Positions 57,020-64,000 of a DNA stretch of 64,000 bases are shown here, one piece after another; position 1 is the first letter of the stretch; each line of letters begins with the position of its first letter. The notes beneath the pieces are model-generated. The model was not told the DNA's origin and did not search any database. It saw only the letters and a list, made by a program, of their open reading frames with translations. The position numbers and the translations under genes were made by a program. The stretch comes from Parenemella sanctibonifatiensis. GTDB taxonomy: Bacteria > Actinomycetota > Actinomycetes > Propionibacteriales > Propionibacteriaceae. The DNA lies in NCBI RefSeq assembly GCF_002250565.1, contig NZ_NMVJ01000006.1, positions 558,001 through 622,000 on the forward strand. The letters run 5' to 3'.

Positions 57020-57868
57020 GTGGCTGAGGCGGTTTTCACATCGGCGTACGCGCGGGTTCCGTTTCTGTTCGGTTGCGCCACCGCGACCGCCTTGCCGGGT
57101 CCGCTGTTGCTCGGCTGGATGGACCAACTCGGCGTCAACCGGCAGAGTGCCAAGTCACAGCTGCATCGCATGGTCGAGCAGGGACATCTCACGGTGGAGC
57201 GTCATGGGCGGGTCGGCCAGTATCGGCTGCACGGCGCCATGGAGACCAGCTTCCGACAGATCCGCGACGGCGAGCAAGCCGAGGACGCCTGGGACGGCCT
57301 GCTGCACCAGATCACCTATGACGTCGCCGAGGTCCACCGTCCGGTCCGGGAGCGGTTGCGCCACCGCGCTTTCGCTCACCTCTACGGCATGGTCCGCCCG
57401 GGCGTTCTGGTCAGCCCGGTGGACAAGTCCGCAGCGCTGACCGATCTGATGGACGAGGTCGCCGAGGTCGGCCTGATCGTGACCGGCTGGGTGAGGTATT
57501 CGCTCGAGGACGCCCGTCAGGTGGCGGCCGCGGCCTGGGACCTGGCGTCCTTCGCGAAGGATTACCTGTCACTCGCTGCCGCCGCCGAGGCGATCATCCA
57601 GTCCTCGACGACCGGCGTCGCCATCCTCAACGAGATCTACGACCTGACCCTGCGTCGAGTCCGACTGCATCGCTTCGATCCCCAACTGCCCACCGAGCTG
57701 CTGCCGACCGACTGGCCGGCAGCCGCGGCACTCGCGGCGTACGAGCGCGCTGCTGTGGCCACCGGACCGCGACTGGGTGAACACATCGCCATCGGACTGA
57801 GCGGCACCCGTTATCGCAGCCTGGTGGAGCTGGAGCCGGACAGTCCGTACGCCGTCCTGATCGGCTGA
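57020..57868 (+). CDS. PaaX family transcriptional regulator
   Basis: The product has 282 residues. The N-terminal winged helix (LPGPLLLGWMDQLGVNRQSAKSQLHRMVEQGHLTVERHG RVGQY, broken here for length) and the C-terminal PaaX domain (RLHRFDPQLPTELLPTDWPAAAALAAYE) fit the PaaX-like family, whose namesake represses phenylacetate degradation. No catabolic gene adjoins; the gene sits alone on the plus strand between ftsK and rimO, which are otherwise neighbours in many actinobacteria. Its target is unknown. The GTG start is leaderless. Confidence 0.82.
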   Translation: MAEAVFTSAYARVPFLFGCATATALPGPLLLGWMDQLGVNRQSAKSQLHRMVEQGHLTVERHGRVGQYRLHGAMETSFRQIRDGEQAEDAWDGLLHQITYDVAEVHRPVRERLRHRAFAHLYGMVRPGVLVSPVDKSAALTDLMDEVAEVGLIVTGWVRYSLEDARQVAAAAWDLASFAKDYLSLAAAAEAIIQSSTTGVAILNEIYDLTLRRVRLHRFDPQLPTELLPTDWPAAAALAAYERAAVATGPRLGEHIAIGLSGTRYRSLVELEPDSPYAVLIG

Positions 57869-57878
57869 GCGAGACGCC

Positions 57879-60533
57879 TCAGCCCTGAGAGATGTTCGCC
57901 AGCACCTCATCGAGGTCGTCCGGCTTGACCAGCACCTCACGGGCCTTGGAACCCTCCGAGGGCCCCACGATGCCGCGGGTCTCCAGGATGTCCATCAGTC
58001 GTCCCGCCTTGGCGAAACCGACCCGCAGCTTGCGCTGCAGCATGGACGTCGACCCAAGCTGCATGTTGACGACCAACTGCACGGCTTCCAGCACCAGCTC
58101 CAGATCATCGCCAATGTCCTCGGCGACGGCCTTGGTGGCGGCGGCCGTGGTCAGAACCTCCTCGTTGTACTGCGGCTGCAACTGCTCGGTGACGTGGGAG
58201 ACGACGCTGCGGATCTCGTTCTCGGTGACCCAGGAGCCCTGGAAACGAATCGGCTTGGACTCCCCCATCGGCAGGAACAAACCATCACCCTGACCCACCA
58301 GCTTCTCGGCGCCGCCCTGGTCGAGAATGACCCGGGAGTCGGTCAGCGACGAGGTCGCAAAGGCCAGTCGGCTGGGCACGTTGGCCTTGATGAGACCGGT
58401 CACCACATCGGCGGAGGGCCGCTGGGTCGCGAGCACCAGGTGAATGCCCGCGGCACGAGCCAGCTGAGTGATCCGCACCACCGAATCCTCGACATCCCGC
58501 GGGGCGACCATCATCAGGTCGGCGAGCTCGTCGATGATCACCAGCAGGTACGGGTAGGGCTTGAGTTCCCGTTCGGAGCCCTCCAACGGCTGCACCTGGC
58601 CGCCGCGCACTGCCTTGTTGAAGTCGTTGACGTGCTTGAAGCCGTACGCCGCGAGGTCGTCGTAGCGCAGGTCCATCTCCTTGACGACCCATTCCAGTGC
58701 CTCGGCGGCCTTCTTCGGGCTGGTGATGATCGGCGTCACCAGGTGCGGGATGCCCTCGTAGGCGTTCAGCTCGACCCGCTTCGGGTCGACCATCATCATG
58801 CGTACCTCATCGGGCGTGGCCCGCATCAGCACCGAGGTGATGAGGGAGTTGATGAAGCTGGACTTGCCCGAACCGGTGGCGCCGGCCACCAGCAGGTGCG
58901 GCATCTTCGCCATGTTCGCAACGACGAATCCACCCTCGACGTCCTTGCCCAGACCAACGGTCAGCGGGTGCTGGTCGTTGCGGGCGCGCGCGGAGCGCAG
59001 CACGTCACCGAGTGAGACCACTTCCTTGTCGCGGTTGGGGATCTCGATACCGATCGCGGACTTGCCCGGGATCGGCGACAGGATCCGTACATCGGCCGAG
59101 GCGACCGCATAGGCAATGTTCTTGCTGAGTGCGGTGATCTTCTCAACCTTGACGGCCGGGCCGAGTTCCACCTCGTAGCGGGTGACCGTCGGACCCCGGG
59201 TGTAGCCGGTGACCCGGGCGTCGATCCCGAACTGGTCGAGCACGCCGCTGAGCGCCTCCACCACCTTGTCGGATGCCTCGGTGCGCTGCTGGGGGACGCT
59301 GCCGGGCTTGAGCTCGGCGGCATCGGGGAGCATGTAGGAGACGTCACCGGACAGTTGCAGTTGCTCGACGCGCTGCGGCATCGGCGTGTGCAGCGGAGCC
59401 TCCGGCGTACTGGACGGGCCGGCCTTGGTCGACTGGTCGGCAGCCTTGTCCCAAGGCTTGGCGGCCGGCTGGTCGGCCGTCTCCGGCGGCAGACCGGCGG
59501 TGACCGGCTCGTCGGCCGTGCTGGAGGTGCCGAATGTTGCCTGGTCGCGTTCCAGTTGCTCGATGTCGAAGAGCTCCGAGGTCGCCGCGCCTGCGTCGAC
59601 AGGGCTGTCCATCGGGTCCGGGCGTCGCTGCCCTCGGGTACGTCCCGGCTTGGGTCGGGGGGCCGCGATGGTGGCTTCGTCGTCCTCGCCCACCAAGGCA
59701 GAGTCGTACGCCGGGTCATCGGCGTAGTCGAGCTCGTCGTCAGGATGGTGGCGCAGGCTGTGGCCGAAGTCGCGCAGTCGCTGCGGCATCTGGTTCAGCG
59801 GAATCCCCACCACCACGACCAGACCGAAGAACGCCAACAGCACCAGCAGCGGCACGGCCACCCAGGTCGTCATCAGATCGGCCAGCAGGCTGGATGAGAC
59901 ATATCCCAGCGCGCCGCCCGCGGCCCGCATCAGTTCGGGGTCCTCCGGACGGGGCAGCCCCTTGGCGATGCTCACCAGGCCGAGCACACCGAACAACAGC
60001 GTGATCCAGCCGATGAACTGTCGACCGGCCGGTCCGTTGTGTTCGGGATGGCAGATGAGGCGCCAGCCTGCAGCCAGGAAGACCACCGGGGCGGCGTACG
60101 CGAAGGTCTGGCCCACCACGCTGGTGACACCGACGGTGATCCAGCCACCCACCGGCTCGGGCAGCCCGAACCAGAACTCGGCGGCGAGCACGATGGCGCA
60201 GCCGATCAGGAACAGGCCCAGACCGTCGCGGCGCAGCTCGGGCTCGAGGTCGGTGCCGCGGCCGACGCTGCGGATGGCGCCACCGCAGGCGTGCGCGGTC
60301 CCGCGGCCCATCGCGGCCAAGCCGCGACCGATCGAGCTGCCGATCGAGGGGCTGGTTGCGGCCGGCTTTCGGGTGCCACCGCTGCCCCGTCCGCTGCGGG
60401 CCGATGCCGGCCGGCTCGAAGTGCCCTTGCTGGGCGCCTTCGATCGGGACTGGGGTGAACGAGTGGTTTTCTTGCTTCCGGACGACCGCGAACCAGAGGT
60501 GGACCGCGGTGGGGAAGACGCGCGGGTCGCCAT
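57879..60533 (-). CDS. ftsK: DNA translocase FtsK
   Basis: The product has 884 residues. A basic Ser/Arg-rich N-terminus precedes four membrane helices (about 90-230), a linker rich in Pro and Asp (about 240-420) and the motor: Walker [14 protein letters not shown], Walker [13 protein letters not shown] and [18 protein letters not shown]. The gamma winged helix at the C-terminus ([31 protein letters not shown]) reads polar DNA sequences. It clears chromosomes from the septum. The ATG at 60533 has TAGGGT seven bases upstream; an in-frame start 14 codons earlier is less likely. It is convergent with the PaaX-like gene with a gap of only 10 bp. Confidence 0.96.
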   Translation of the reverse strand: MATRASSPPRSTSGSRSSGSKKTTRSPQSRSKAPSKGTSSRPASARSGRGSGGTRKPAATSPSIGSSIGRGLAAMGRGTAHACGGAIRSVGRGTDLEPELRRDGLGLFLIGCAIVLAAEFWFGLPEPVGGWITVGVTSVVGQTFAYAAPVVFLAAGWRLICHPEHNGPAGRQFIGWITLLFGVLGLVSIAKGLPRPEDPELMRAAGGALGYVSSSLLADLMTTWVAVPLLVLLAFFGLVVVVGIPLNQMPQRLRDFGHSLRHHPDDELDYADDPAYDSALVGEDDEATIAAPRPKPGRTRGQRRPDPMDSPVDAGAATSELFDIEQLERDQATFGTSSTADEPVTAGLPPETADQPAAKPWDKAADQSTKAGPSSTPEAPLHTPMPQRVEQLQLSGDVSYMLPDAAELKPGSVPQQRTEASDKVVEALSGVLDQFGIDARVTGYTRGPTVTRYEVELGPAVKVEKITALSKNIAYAVASADVRILSPIPGKSAIGIEIPNRDKEVVSLGDVLRSARARNDQHPLTVGLGKDVEGGFVVANMAKMPHLLVAGATGSGKSSFINSLITSVLMRATPDEVRMMMVDPKRVELNAYEGIPHLVTPIITSPKKAAEALEWVVKEMDLRYDDLAAYGFKHVNDFNKAVRGGQVQPLEGSERELKPYPYLLVIIDELADLMMVAPRDVEDSVVRITQLARAAGIHLVLATQRPSADVVTGLIKANVPSRLAFATSSLTDSRVILDQGGAEKLVGQGDGLFLPMGESKPIRFQGSWVTENEIRSVVSHVTEQLQPQYNEEVLTTAAATKAVAEDIGDDLELVLEAVQLVVNMQLGSTSMLQRKLRVGFAKAGRLMDILETRGIVGPSEGSKAREVLVKPDDLDEVLANISQG

Positions 60534-60540
60534 GATGGTC

Positions 60541-60546
60541 ACCCTA
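60541..60546 (-). promoter_or_regulatory. -10 box of ftsK (leaderless start)
   Basis: TAGGGT on the minus strand lies 7 nt before the ATG at 60533 and supports that start. Confidence 0.45.
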
Positions 60547-60611
60547 CGCCCGACCGCCCCAGCACCGGCGTTCACACGCCGGACGAACCTCAGCGGTTCG
60601 CCTGAAAATGC

Positions 60612-61565
60612 TCAGCTGCGCTGGTGGAAGTGATCGTGCCCGGCCGGTTCGTCCCAGTCGGCGCCATCGACACTGACGCCTGCCTCGCCTTCTGTGACCG
60701 AGCCGATGACCGTCCAGTCATTGGGCACCAGGTCGGCTGCGAACGTGGCCGCCAGCGCATGGTCCTCTCCCCCGGTCAGCACCAGCCGATAGGGGTCACT
60801 TCCGGTGGCCGCCGCTACCGCCTGCAACGGATCCGGGACCTGCAACTGTTCGGTACGAACATCGATTCGTACGCCCGACGCGCGCGCGATGTGTCCCAGG
60901 TCAGCAATCAGACCATCAGAGATGTCGACCATCGCGGTCGCACCGGCCATCGCAGCCTGGCGGCCGGCACCGTAGGGCACTTGGGGCACGCGCTGGGCCT
61001 CGACGACGGCGCGCGGGGACCGGAACCCACGCCCCAGCACCACCAGCCCTGCCGCGGCCCAGCCGAGCCGACCGCGAATCGCCACCACGTCACCGGCGTG
61101 GGCGCCGGACCGGGTGAGGGGCAGCCGGCCCTCCAGGTCGCCCAGCGCGGTCACGGCGACGACGATCTGCTCACCGGAGCTGAGGTCGCCGCCGACCACC
61201 GACACGCCCGCTTCGGCGGCCTCCCGTTGGATGCCGGCCATCAGTTCCAGCACCCAGGACACCTTCAGCGTCGTGGGGAGCGTCAGCGCGACGACCAGCG
61301 CGCGTGGGGTGGCACCCATGGCTTCCAGATCGGCGATGTTGACCGCTGCGGCCTTGCGGCCGACGTCGTCGGCGGTGGACCAGGTGCGCCGGAAGTGCAC
61401 GTTCTCAACCACGATGTCGGTGCTCACCACTGCCTGCTGCAGATCCACCACGGCGGCGTCGTCGCCGGGGCCCAGGCGTACCGGCTCGGCCTGCGGCAGG
61501 CCCGCCGTGATCGCCTCGATCAACTCGAACTCGCTGATCTGGTCCAAGGTCTGGTCCGCCGCCAT
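60612..61565 (-). CDS. thiL: Thiamine-monophosphate kinase
   Basis: The product has 317 residues. It phosphorylates thiamine monophosphate to the active diphosphate. Motifs are GPGDDAAVVDL (metal and ATP binding), VENVHFRR, VGRKAAAVNIADLEAMGA, SVVGGDLSSGEQIVVAVTALG and AMVDISDGLIADLGHIA plus GGEDHALAATF. The ATG at 61565 begins AADQTLDQISEFELIEAI, the usual N-terminus; a GTG seven codons upstream is an alternative. It is divergent from the small Lrp/AsnC-domain gene, and ftsK follows on the same strand. Confidence 0.94.
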   Translation of the reverse strand: MAADQTLDQISEFELIEAITAGLPQAEPVRLGPGDDAAVVDLQQAVVSTDIVVENVHFRRTWSTADDVGRKAAAVNIADLEAMGATPRALVVALTLPTTLKVSWVLELMAGIQREAAEAGVSVVGGDLSSGEQIVVAVTALGDLEGRLPLTRSGAHAGDVVAIRGRLGWAAAGLVVLGRGFRSPRAVVEAQRVPQVPYGAGRQAAMAGATAMVDISDGLIADLGHIARASGVRIDVRTEQLQVPDPLQAVAAATGSDPYRLVLTGGEDHALAATFAADLVPNDWTVIGSVTEGEAGVSVDGADWDEPAGHDHFHQRS

Positions 61566-61682
61566 CTTGCCCAACCGCCTCACGTCATCAGGCCCGTCTC
61601 CGGGACTGGCTGATTGGCCGGGTGGCCCCGGCCCGCCGCTCACACGGTAGCGTGCTCCGCAGTCGTCGCTGAGGAGCGTGTC

Positions 61683-61919
61683 ATGTCCGTGCACTCGTAC
61701 GTCCTCGTCCAGTGCGCCGTCGGCCAAGCCGCCGCGGTCGCCGAGACGGTCCGCGCCCTGCCGGGCGTCATCAAGGCTGAGACTGTCACCGGCCCTTATG
61801 ACGTGATCGTCGAGGTGGAGGCCGGCACCATCGATGAGCTCGGTCGTCTCATCATCGGCCAGTTGCAGCAGGTGCCGGGCATCACCAACAACGTGACCTG
61901 TCCGGTCGTTCGGCTGTGA
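61683..61919 (+). CDS. Stand-alone Lrp/AsnC effector-binding (RAM) domain protein
   Basis: The product has 78 residues: SVHSYVLVQCAVGQAAAVAETVRALPGVIKAETVTGPYDVIVEVEAG, a complete alpha-beta RAM fold with no DNA-binding domain. Such single-domain proteins bind amino acids and can pair with full-length Lrp regulators; the ligand is unknown. The ATG has AGGAG nearby. The stop overlaps the GTG of the DUF3515 gene (GTGA), a pairing conserved near thiL and ddl in actinobacteria. Confidence 0.88.
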   Translation: MSVHSYVLVQCAVGQAAAVAETVRALPGVIKAETVTGPYDVIVEVEAGTIDELGRLIIGQLQQVPGITNNVTCPVVRL

Positions 61920-62362
61920 TCGGCAGGCCCCGGCTCGCCGTGGTGGCGGCAGGGGTGATGCTCCTCGCGACCGGGTGCACGGTGACGGCGCCGGCGCCAG
62001 ATCCGGGCAGCGTCCAGACCTGTGCAGACCTGATCGCCGCCGCGCCCGCGGTCGTCGCCGGCCAGCCACAGCGTGCCACCGACCAGCCCGAGTCTGCGGT
62101 GGCTTGGGGCGATCCGGCAGTGCTGCTGGCCTGCGGCGTGGCGGATCCGCCCGGTTTCGGCCCGACCAGCGAGTGCTACGAGGTCGATGGGATCGGCTGG
62201 TACGCCGAACCGGTCGATGGTGCCTACCGCTTCACGACCTTGGACCGTACGCCGCGCATCCAGGTCACGGTGCCGTCGGCATATGAGCCCCAAGCGGCTG
62301 TGCTGACCGACCTGTCCGAGGCGATCAGTACGACGATCCCCCAGCAGCGGCCCTGCGTGTGA
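61916..62362 (+). CDS. DUF3515 family lipoprotein
   Basis: The product has 148 residues. A lipoprotein signal ends at LLATGC (Cys about 21). The mature part has the DUF3515 pattern: CADLIAAAPAVVAGQ, AVAWGDPAVLLACGVADPPGF, EVDGIGWYAEPVDGAYRFTTLDRTPRIQVTVPS and a final Cys. Four further Cys may form disulfides outside the membrane. Function is unknown. The GTG start overlaps the stop of the RAM-domain gene. It is convergent with ddl. Confidence 0.85.
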   Translation: MIGRPRLAVVAAGVMLLATGCTVTAPAPDPGSVQTCADLIAAAPAVVAGQPQRATDQPESAVAWGDPAVLLACGVADPPGFGPTSECYEVDGIGWYAEPVDGAYRFTTLDRTPRIQVTVPSAYEPQAAVLTDLSEAISTTIPQQRPCV

Positions 62363-62400
62363 TGGGCCCTCCTGGTCTTGGGCCCTGCGGGTGATGCCGC

Positions 62401-63537
62401 TCAGCGAGGTCCGGCCTCGCGCTGCAGCGCCTGTTCGATGAGCAGGTCGATCAGGTCGGCGTACGCCAGTCCCGACTGCCCCCATGCGTAGGGATACATC
62501 GAGAACTCGGTGAAGCCGGGCATCGTGTTGACCTCGTTGAGCAACAGCCGGCCCTTCTCGGTGAGGAAGAAGTCGACCCGCGCCAGACCCTCACAGCCCA
62601 ACGCCACGAAGGCGCGGCGAGCCAACCGGTCGATCTCGGCGGCCTGGTCCGAGGTGAGATCTGCTGGCACCTGCATCCGTGCCTTGCCGTTGCCGAGGTA
62701 CTTGGTGGTGAAGTCGTAGAACTCCGTCCCCTCCATGACGATCTCGCCGACCGATGCGGTGCGAAGCCCCTGTCGTGGGTCCTGGAGCACGGCGCACTCG
62801 ACCTCGCGCGCATTCTCCAGCCCCTGCTCGACGATGACCTTGGCACCCCAGGTGAATGCTTCGTCCAGCGCCGCGGGCAGATCCTCGGCGACACTCACCT
62901 TGGAGATGCCAACACTGGAGCCGCCGCGGGCCGGCTTGACGAACACGGGCAGCCCCAGCGCGGCGATCGCGTCCAAGCTGCTGCGCCGGCTCACGGTCCA
63001 GTCCGCCTGGCTCAGCGCGGTGTAGGGCACCATCGGCAGCCCGGCGCCGAGCAACATCCGGTGGGTCGCGTCCTTGTCGAGCGCCACCGCCGAGGCCATC
63101 ACGCCACACCCGACGTACCGCAGCCGCATCAGTTCGAACAGGCCTTGGATCGTGCCGTCCTCCCCCATCGGCCCGTGCAGCAGGGCAAAAGCGACATCGA
63201 TGCGCACCGGATCCGCCAACGTCGAGCCCTGCCGGGTCGCGAGCAGCACGTCCTCGCCGTCACGATGCAGCAAGGCTTCGTCGTGGCCCTGAGCGATCGC
63301 ATCCACGCTGGGCAGCTCATCGCCGGAGGCGCGGAAGGCCGTCACCTCCTCGATCGACAGCCGCAGCCAGCTGCCGCCGGTGGTGATGCCGACCGGGATC
63401 ACGTGGTAGCGCTCGTGGTCCATCGCGCCGAGCACGCCGGCTGCCGTCAAGCACGAAACGGAGTGCTCACCAGCCGCTCCGCCGCACACGAGCAGCACCG
63501 TCGTGGGACGGGAAGCAGAGGTGGTGTCAGCCGACAT
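62401..63537 (-). CDS. ddl: D-alanine-D-alanine ligase
   Basis: The product has 378 residues. It makes the D-Ala-D-Ala dipeptide for peptidoglycan. Seen are the N-terminal CGGAAGEHSVSCLTAAGVL, FALLHGPMGEDGTIQGLFEL, the ATP-grasp lysine segment PVFVKPARGGSSVGISKV, and LARVDFFLTEKGRLLLNEVNTMPGFTEFSMYP (metal ligands). AAGGAG precedes the ATG. The longer segment around residues 85-105 resembles other actinobacterial Ddl. It is divergent from the HU-family gene. Confidence 0.95.
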   Translation of the reverse strand: MSADTTSASRPTTVLLVCGGAAGEHSVSCLTAAGVLGAMDHERYHVIPVGITTGGSWLRLSIEEVTAFRASGDELPSVDAIAQGHDEALLHRDGEDVLLATRQGSTLADPVRIDVAFALLHGPMGEDGTIQGLFELMRLRYVGCGVMASAVALDKDATHRMLLGAGLPMVPYTALSQADWTVSRRSSLDAIAALGLPVFVKPARGGSSVGISKVSVAEDLPAALDEAFTWGAKVIVEQGLENAREVECAVLQDPRQGLRTASVGEIVMEGTEFYDFTTKYLGNGKARMQVPADLTSDQAAEIDRLARRAFVALGCEGLARVDFFLTEKGRLLLNEVNTMPGFTEFSMYPYAWGQSGLAYADLIDLLIEQALQREAGPR

Positions 63538-63662
63538 GGGGCTCCTTTCGACGCCCTAACACTAAGGGCAGTCAACGACATCTCGTGCCGCAGCACAGCC
63601 CCGATCCGACACGACACGCCGGAAAAACCGTCCAAAATCCCCTGCTGGAGCCAATTTCGCCC

Positions 63663-63668
63663 TAGCGT
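63663..63668 (+). promoter_or_regulatory. Probable -10 box of the HU-family gene
   Basis: TAGCGT lies about 80 nt before the GTG start, so transcription would begin just before or within the first leader hairpin. No clear -35 is seen. Confidence 0.35.
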
Positions 63669-63711
63669 GGAGGCAGTACCAACCGGTACTCCCTCCCTGA
63701 TGGGCCCCATC
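63669..63711 (+). promoter_or_regulatory. Structured 5' leader of the HU-family gene (two hairpins)
   Basis: Hairpin 1 pairs GGAG (63669-63672) and AGTACC (63675-63680) with GGTACT (63685-63690) and CTCC (63693-63696) around an AACC loop. Hairpin 2 is the palindrome GATGGG / CCCATC at 63699-63711. A run of six C and AGGAGG follow. Confidence 0.45.
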
Positions 63712-63747
63712 GGACCCCCCAGGAGGAACACCAACGAAAGGCAAGTT

Positions 63748-64000
63748 GTGAACAAGGCAGAGCTGATCACCGCACTGGCCGAGCACTACGACGGCAACAA
63801 GGCCGAGGCTGGCCGCGCGCTCGACGCCGTGGTCCAGACCATCACGGCCGCCGTGGTCGACGGCGAGAAGGTCACGATCACCGGCTTTGGCTCGTTCAGC
63901 AAGGGCCACCGCGGCCCGCGCACCGTGCGCAACCCGCGCACCGGCGAGCAGAGCCAGTCCAAGGCAGTCGACTACCCGAAGTTCAGCGCAGGTTCGCTGC
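63748..64000 (+). CDS. HU family nucleoid protein, 3' end outside window
   Basis: About 84 codons are visible, from a GTG with AAAGG upstream. The product reads NKAELITALAEHYDGNKAEA, VTITGFGSFSKGHRGPRTVRNPRTGE and PKFSAGS, the HU core including the beta-arm and the RNPRTGE tip that bends DNA. The usual small HU would end within about ten residues of the window edge; actinobacterial HU proteins often carry a Lys/Ala-rich tail beyond. It is divergent from ddl. Confidence 0.92.
   Translation, partial: MNKAELITALAEHYDGNKAEAGRALDAVVQTITAAVVDGEKVTITGFGSFSKGHRGPRTVRNPRTGEQSQSKAVDYPKFSAGSL

Noticed and set aside
62363-62400. GGGCCC repeats between DUF3515 and ddl as a terminator
   Set aside because: The possible stem is only 6 bp with a long loop, too weak to call.

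Overview
The window is about 64 kb of GC-rich (by eye roughly two-thirds G+C) chromosomal DNA from an actinobacterium. The evidence is RbpA, a paired principal and SigB-type sigma factor, TY-Chap and PAC2 proteins, DUF3046 beside recA, DUF3515, an MT0933-like antitoxin protein, and the order recA-recX / miaB / miaA-dapF-hflX / lexA-nrdR. A class II (B12-dependent) ribonucleotide reductase, RNase Y next to recX and LPXTG-type proteins fit Propionibacteriaceae or a close relative; that family assignment is inference. I see no insertion sequence, prophage, CRISPR array, rRNA or tRNA. This is mostly housekeeping chromosome.

Layout. 1-5.9 kb (mostly minus): a YhhN-type membrane protein (cut by the window edge), a GNAT acetyltransferase, a polar amino-acid ABC transporter whose binding protein and permease are fused, a MutT-like NUDIX enzyme and dihydrolipoamide dehydrogenase. 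5.9-8.8 kb (plus): an XRE-MurA fusion protein, a glycerophosphodiester phosphodiesterase and RbpA. 8.8-12.9 kb: an AXE1-family esterase, then sigA and sigB in divergent orientation; sigB has an ECF-type promoter. 13-20 kb: a PAC2 protein, then a minus-strand run of TY-Chap protein, PNPOx-like protein, universal stress protein and HrpA. 20-25 kb: two sortase-type surface proteins, an AEC-family transporter and an unknown membrane protein.

25-31 kb: nrdJ and nrdR behind two NrdR-box-like sites, an RDD membrane protein, and lexA divergent from a small membrane protein, with three SOS boxes between them. 31-48 kb: DinG, HflX, DapF, MiaA, a Gln-rich MT0933-like protein, MiaB, an aldose epimerase, a gluABCD-type transporter, RNase Y, RecX, RecA (with its own SOS box) and DUF3046. 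48-64 kb: Lhr helicase, a GatZ/KbaZ-like protein, ClgR-CinA-PgsA-RimO, a PaaX-like regulator, FtsK, ThiL, a stand-alone Lrp/AsnC effector domain, DUF3515, Ddl and the beginning of an HU-family gene.

How it works together. Transcription control (SigA, SigB, RbpA), the DNA-damage response (LexA, RecA, RecX and a candidate SOS division inhibitor; DinG and Lhr are also repair-type helicases), dNTP supply (NrdR/NrdJ), tRNA and ribosome modification (MiaA, MiaB, RimO, HflX) and wall synthesis (Ddl, DapF, the MurA-like enzyme) are interleaved. Many genes carry a TANNNT box 6-8 nt before the start codon, so leaderless transcription looks common. A palindromic octamer, GCGTACGC, recurs at least 19 times across the window.
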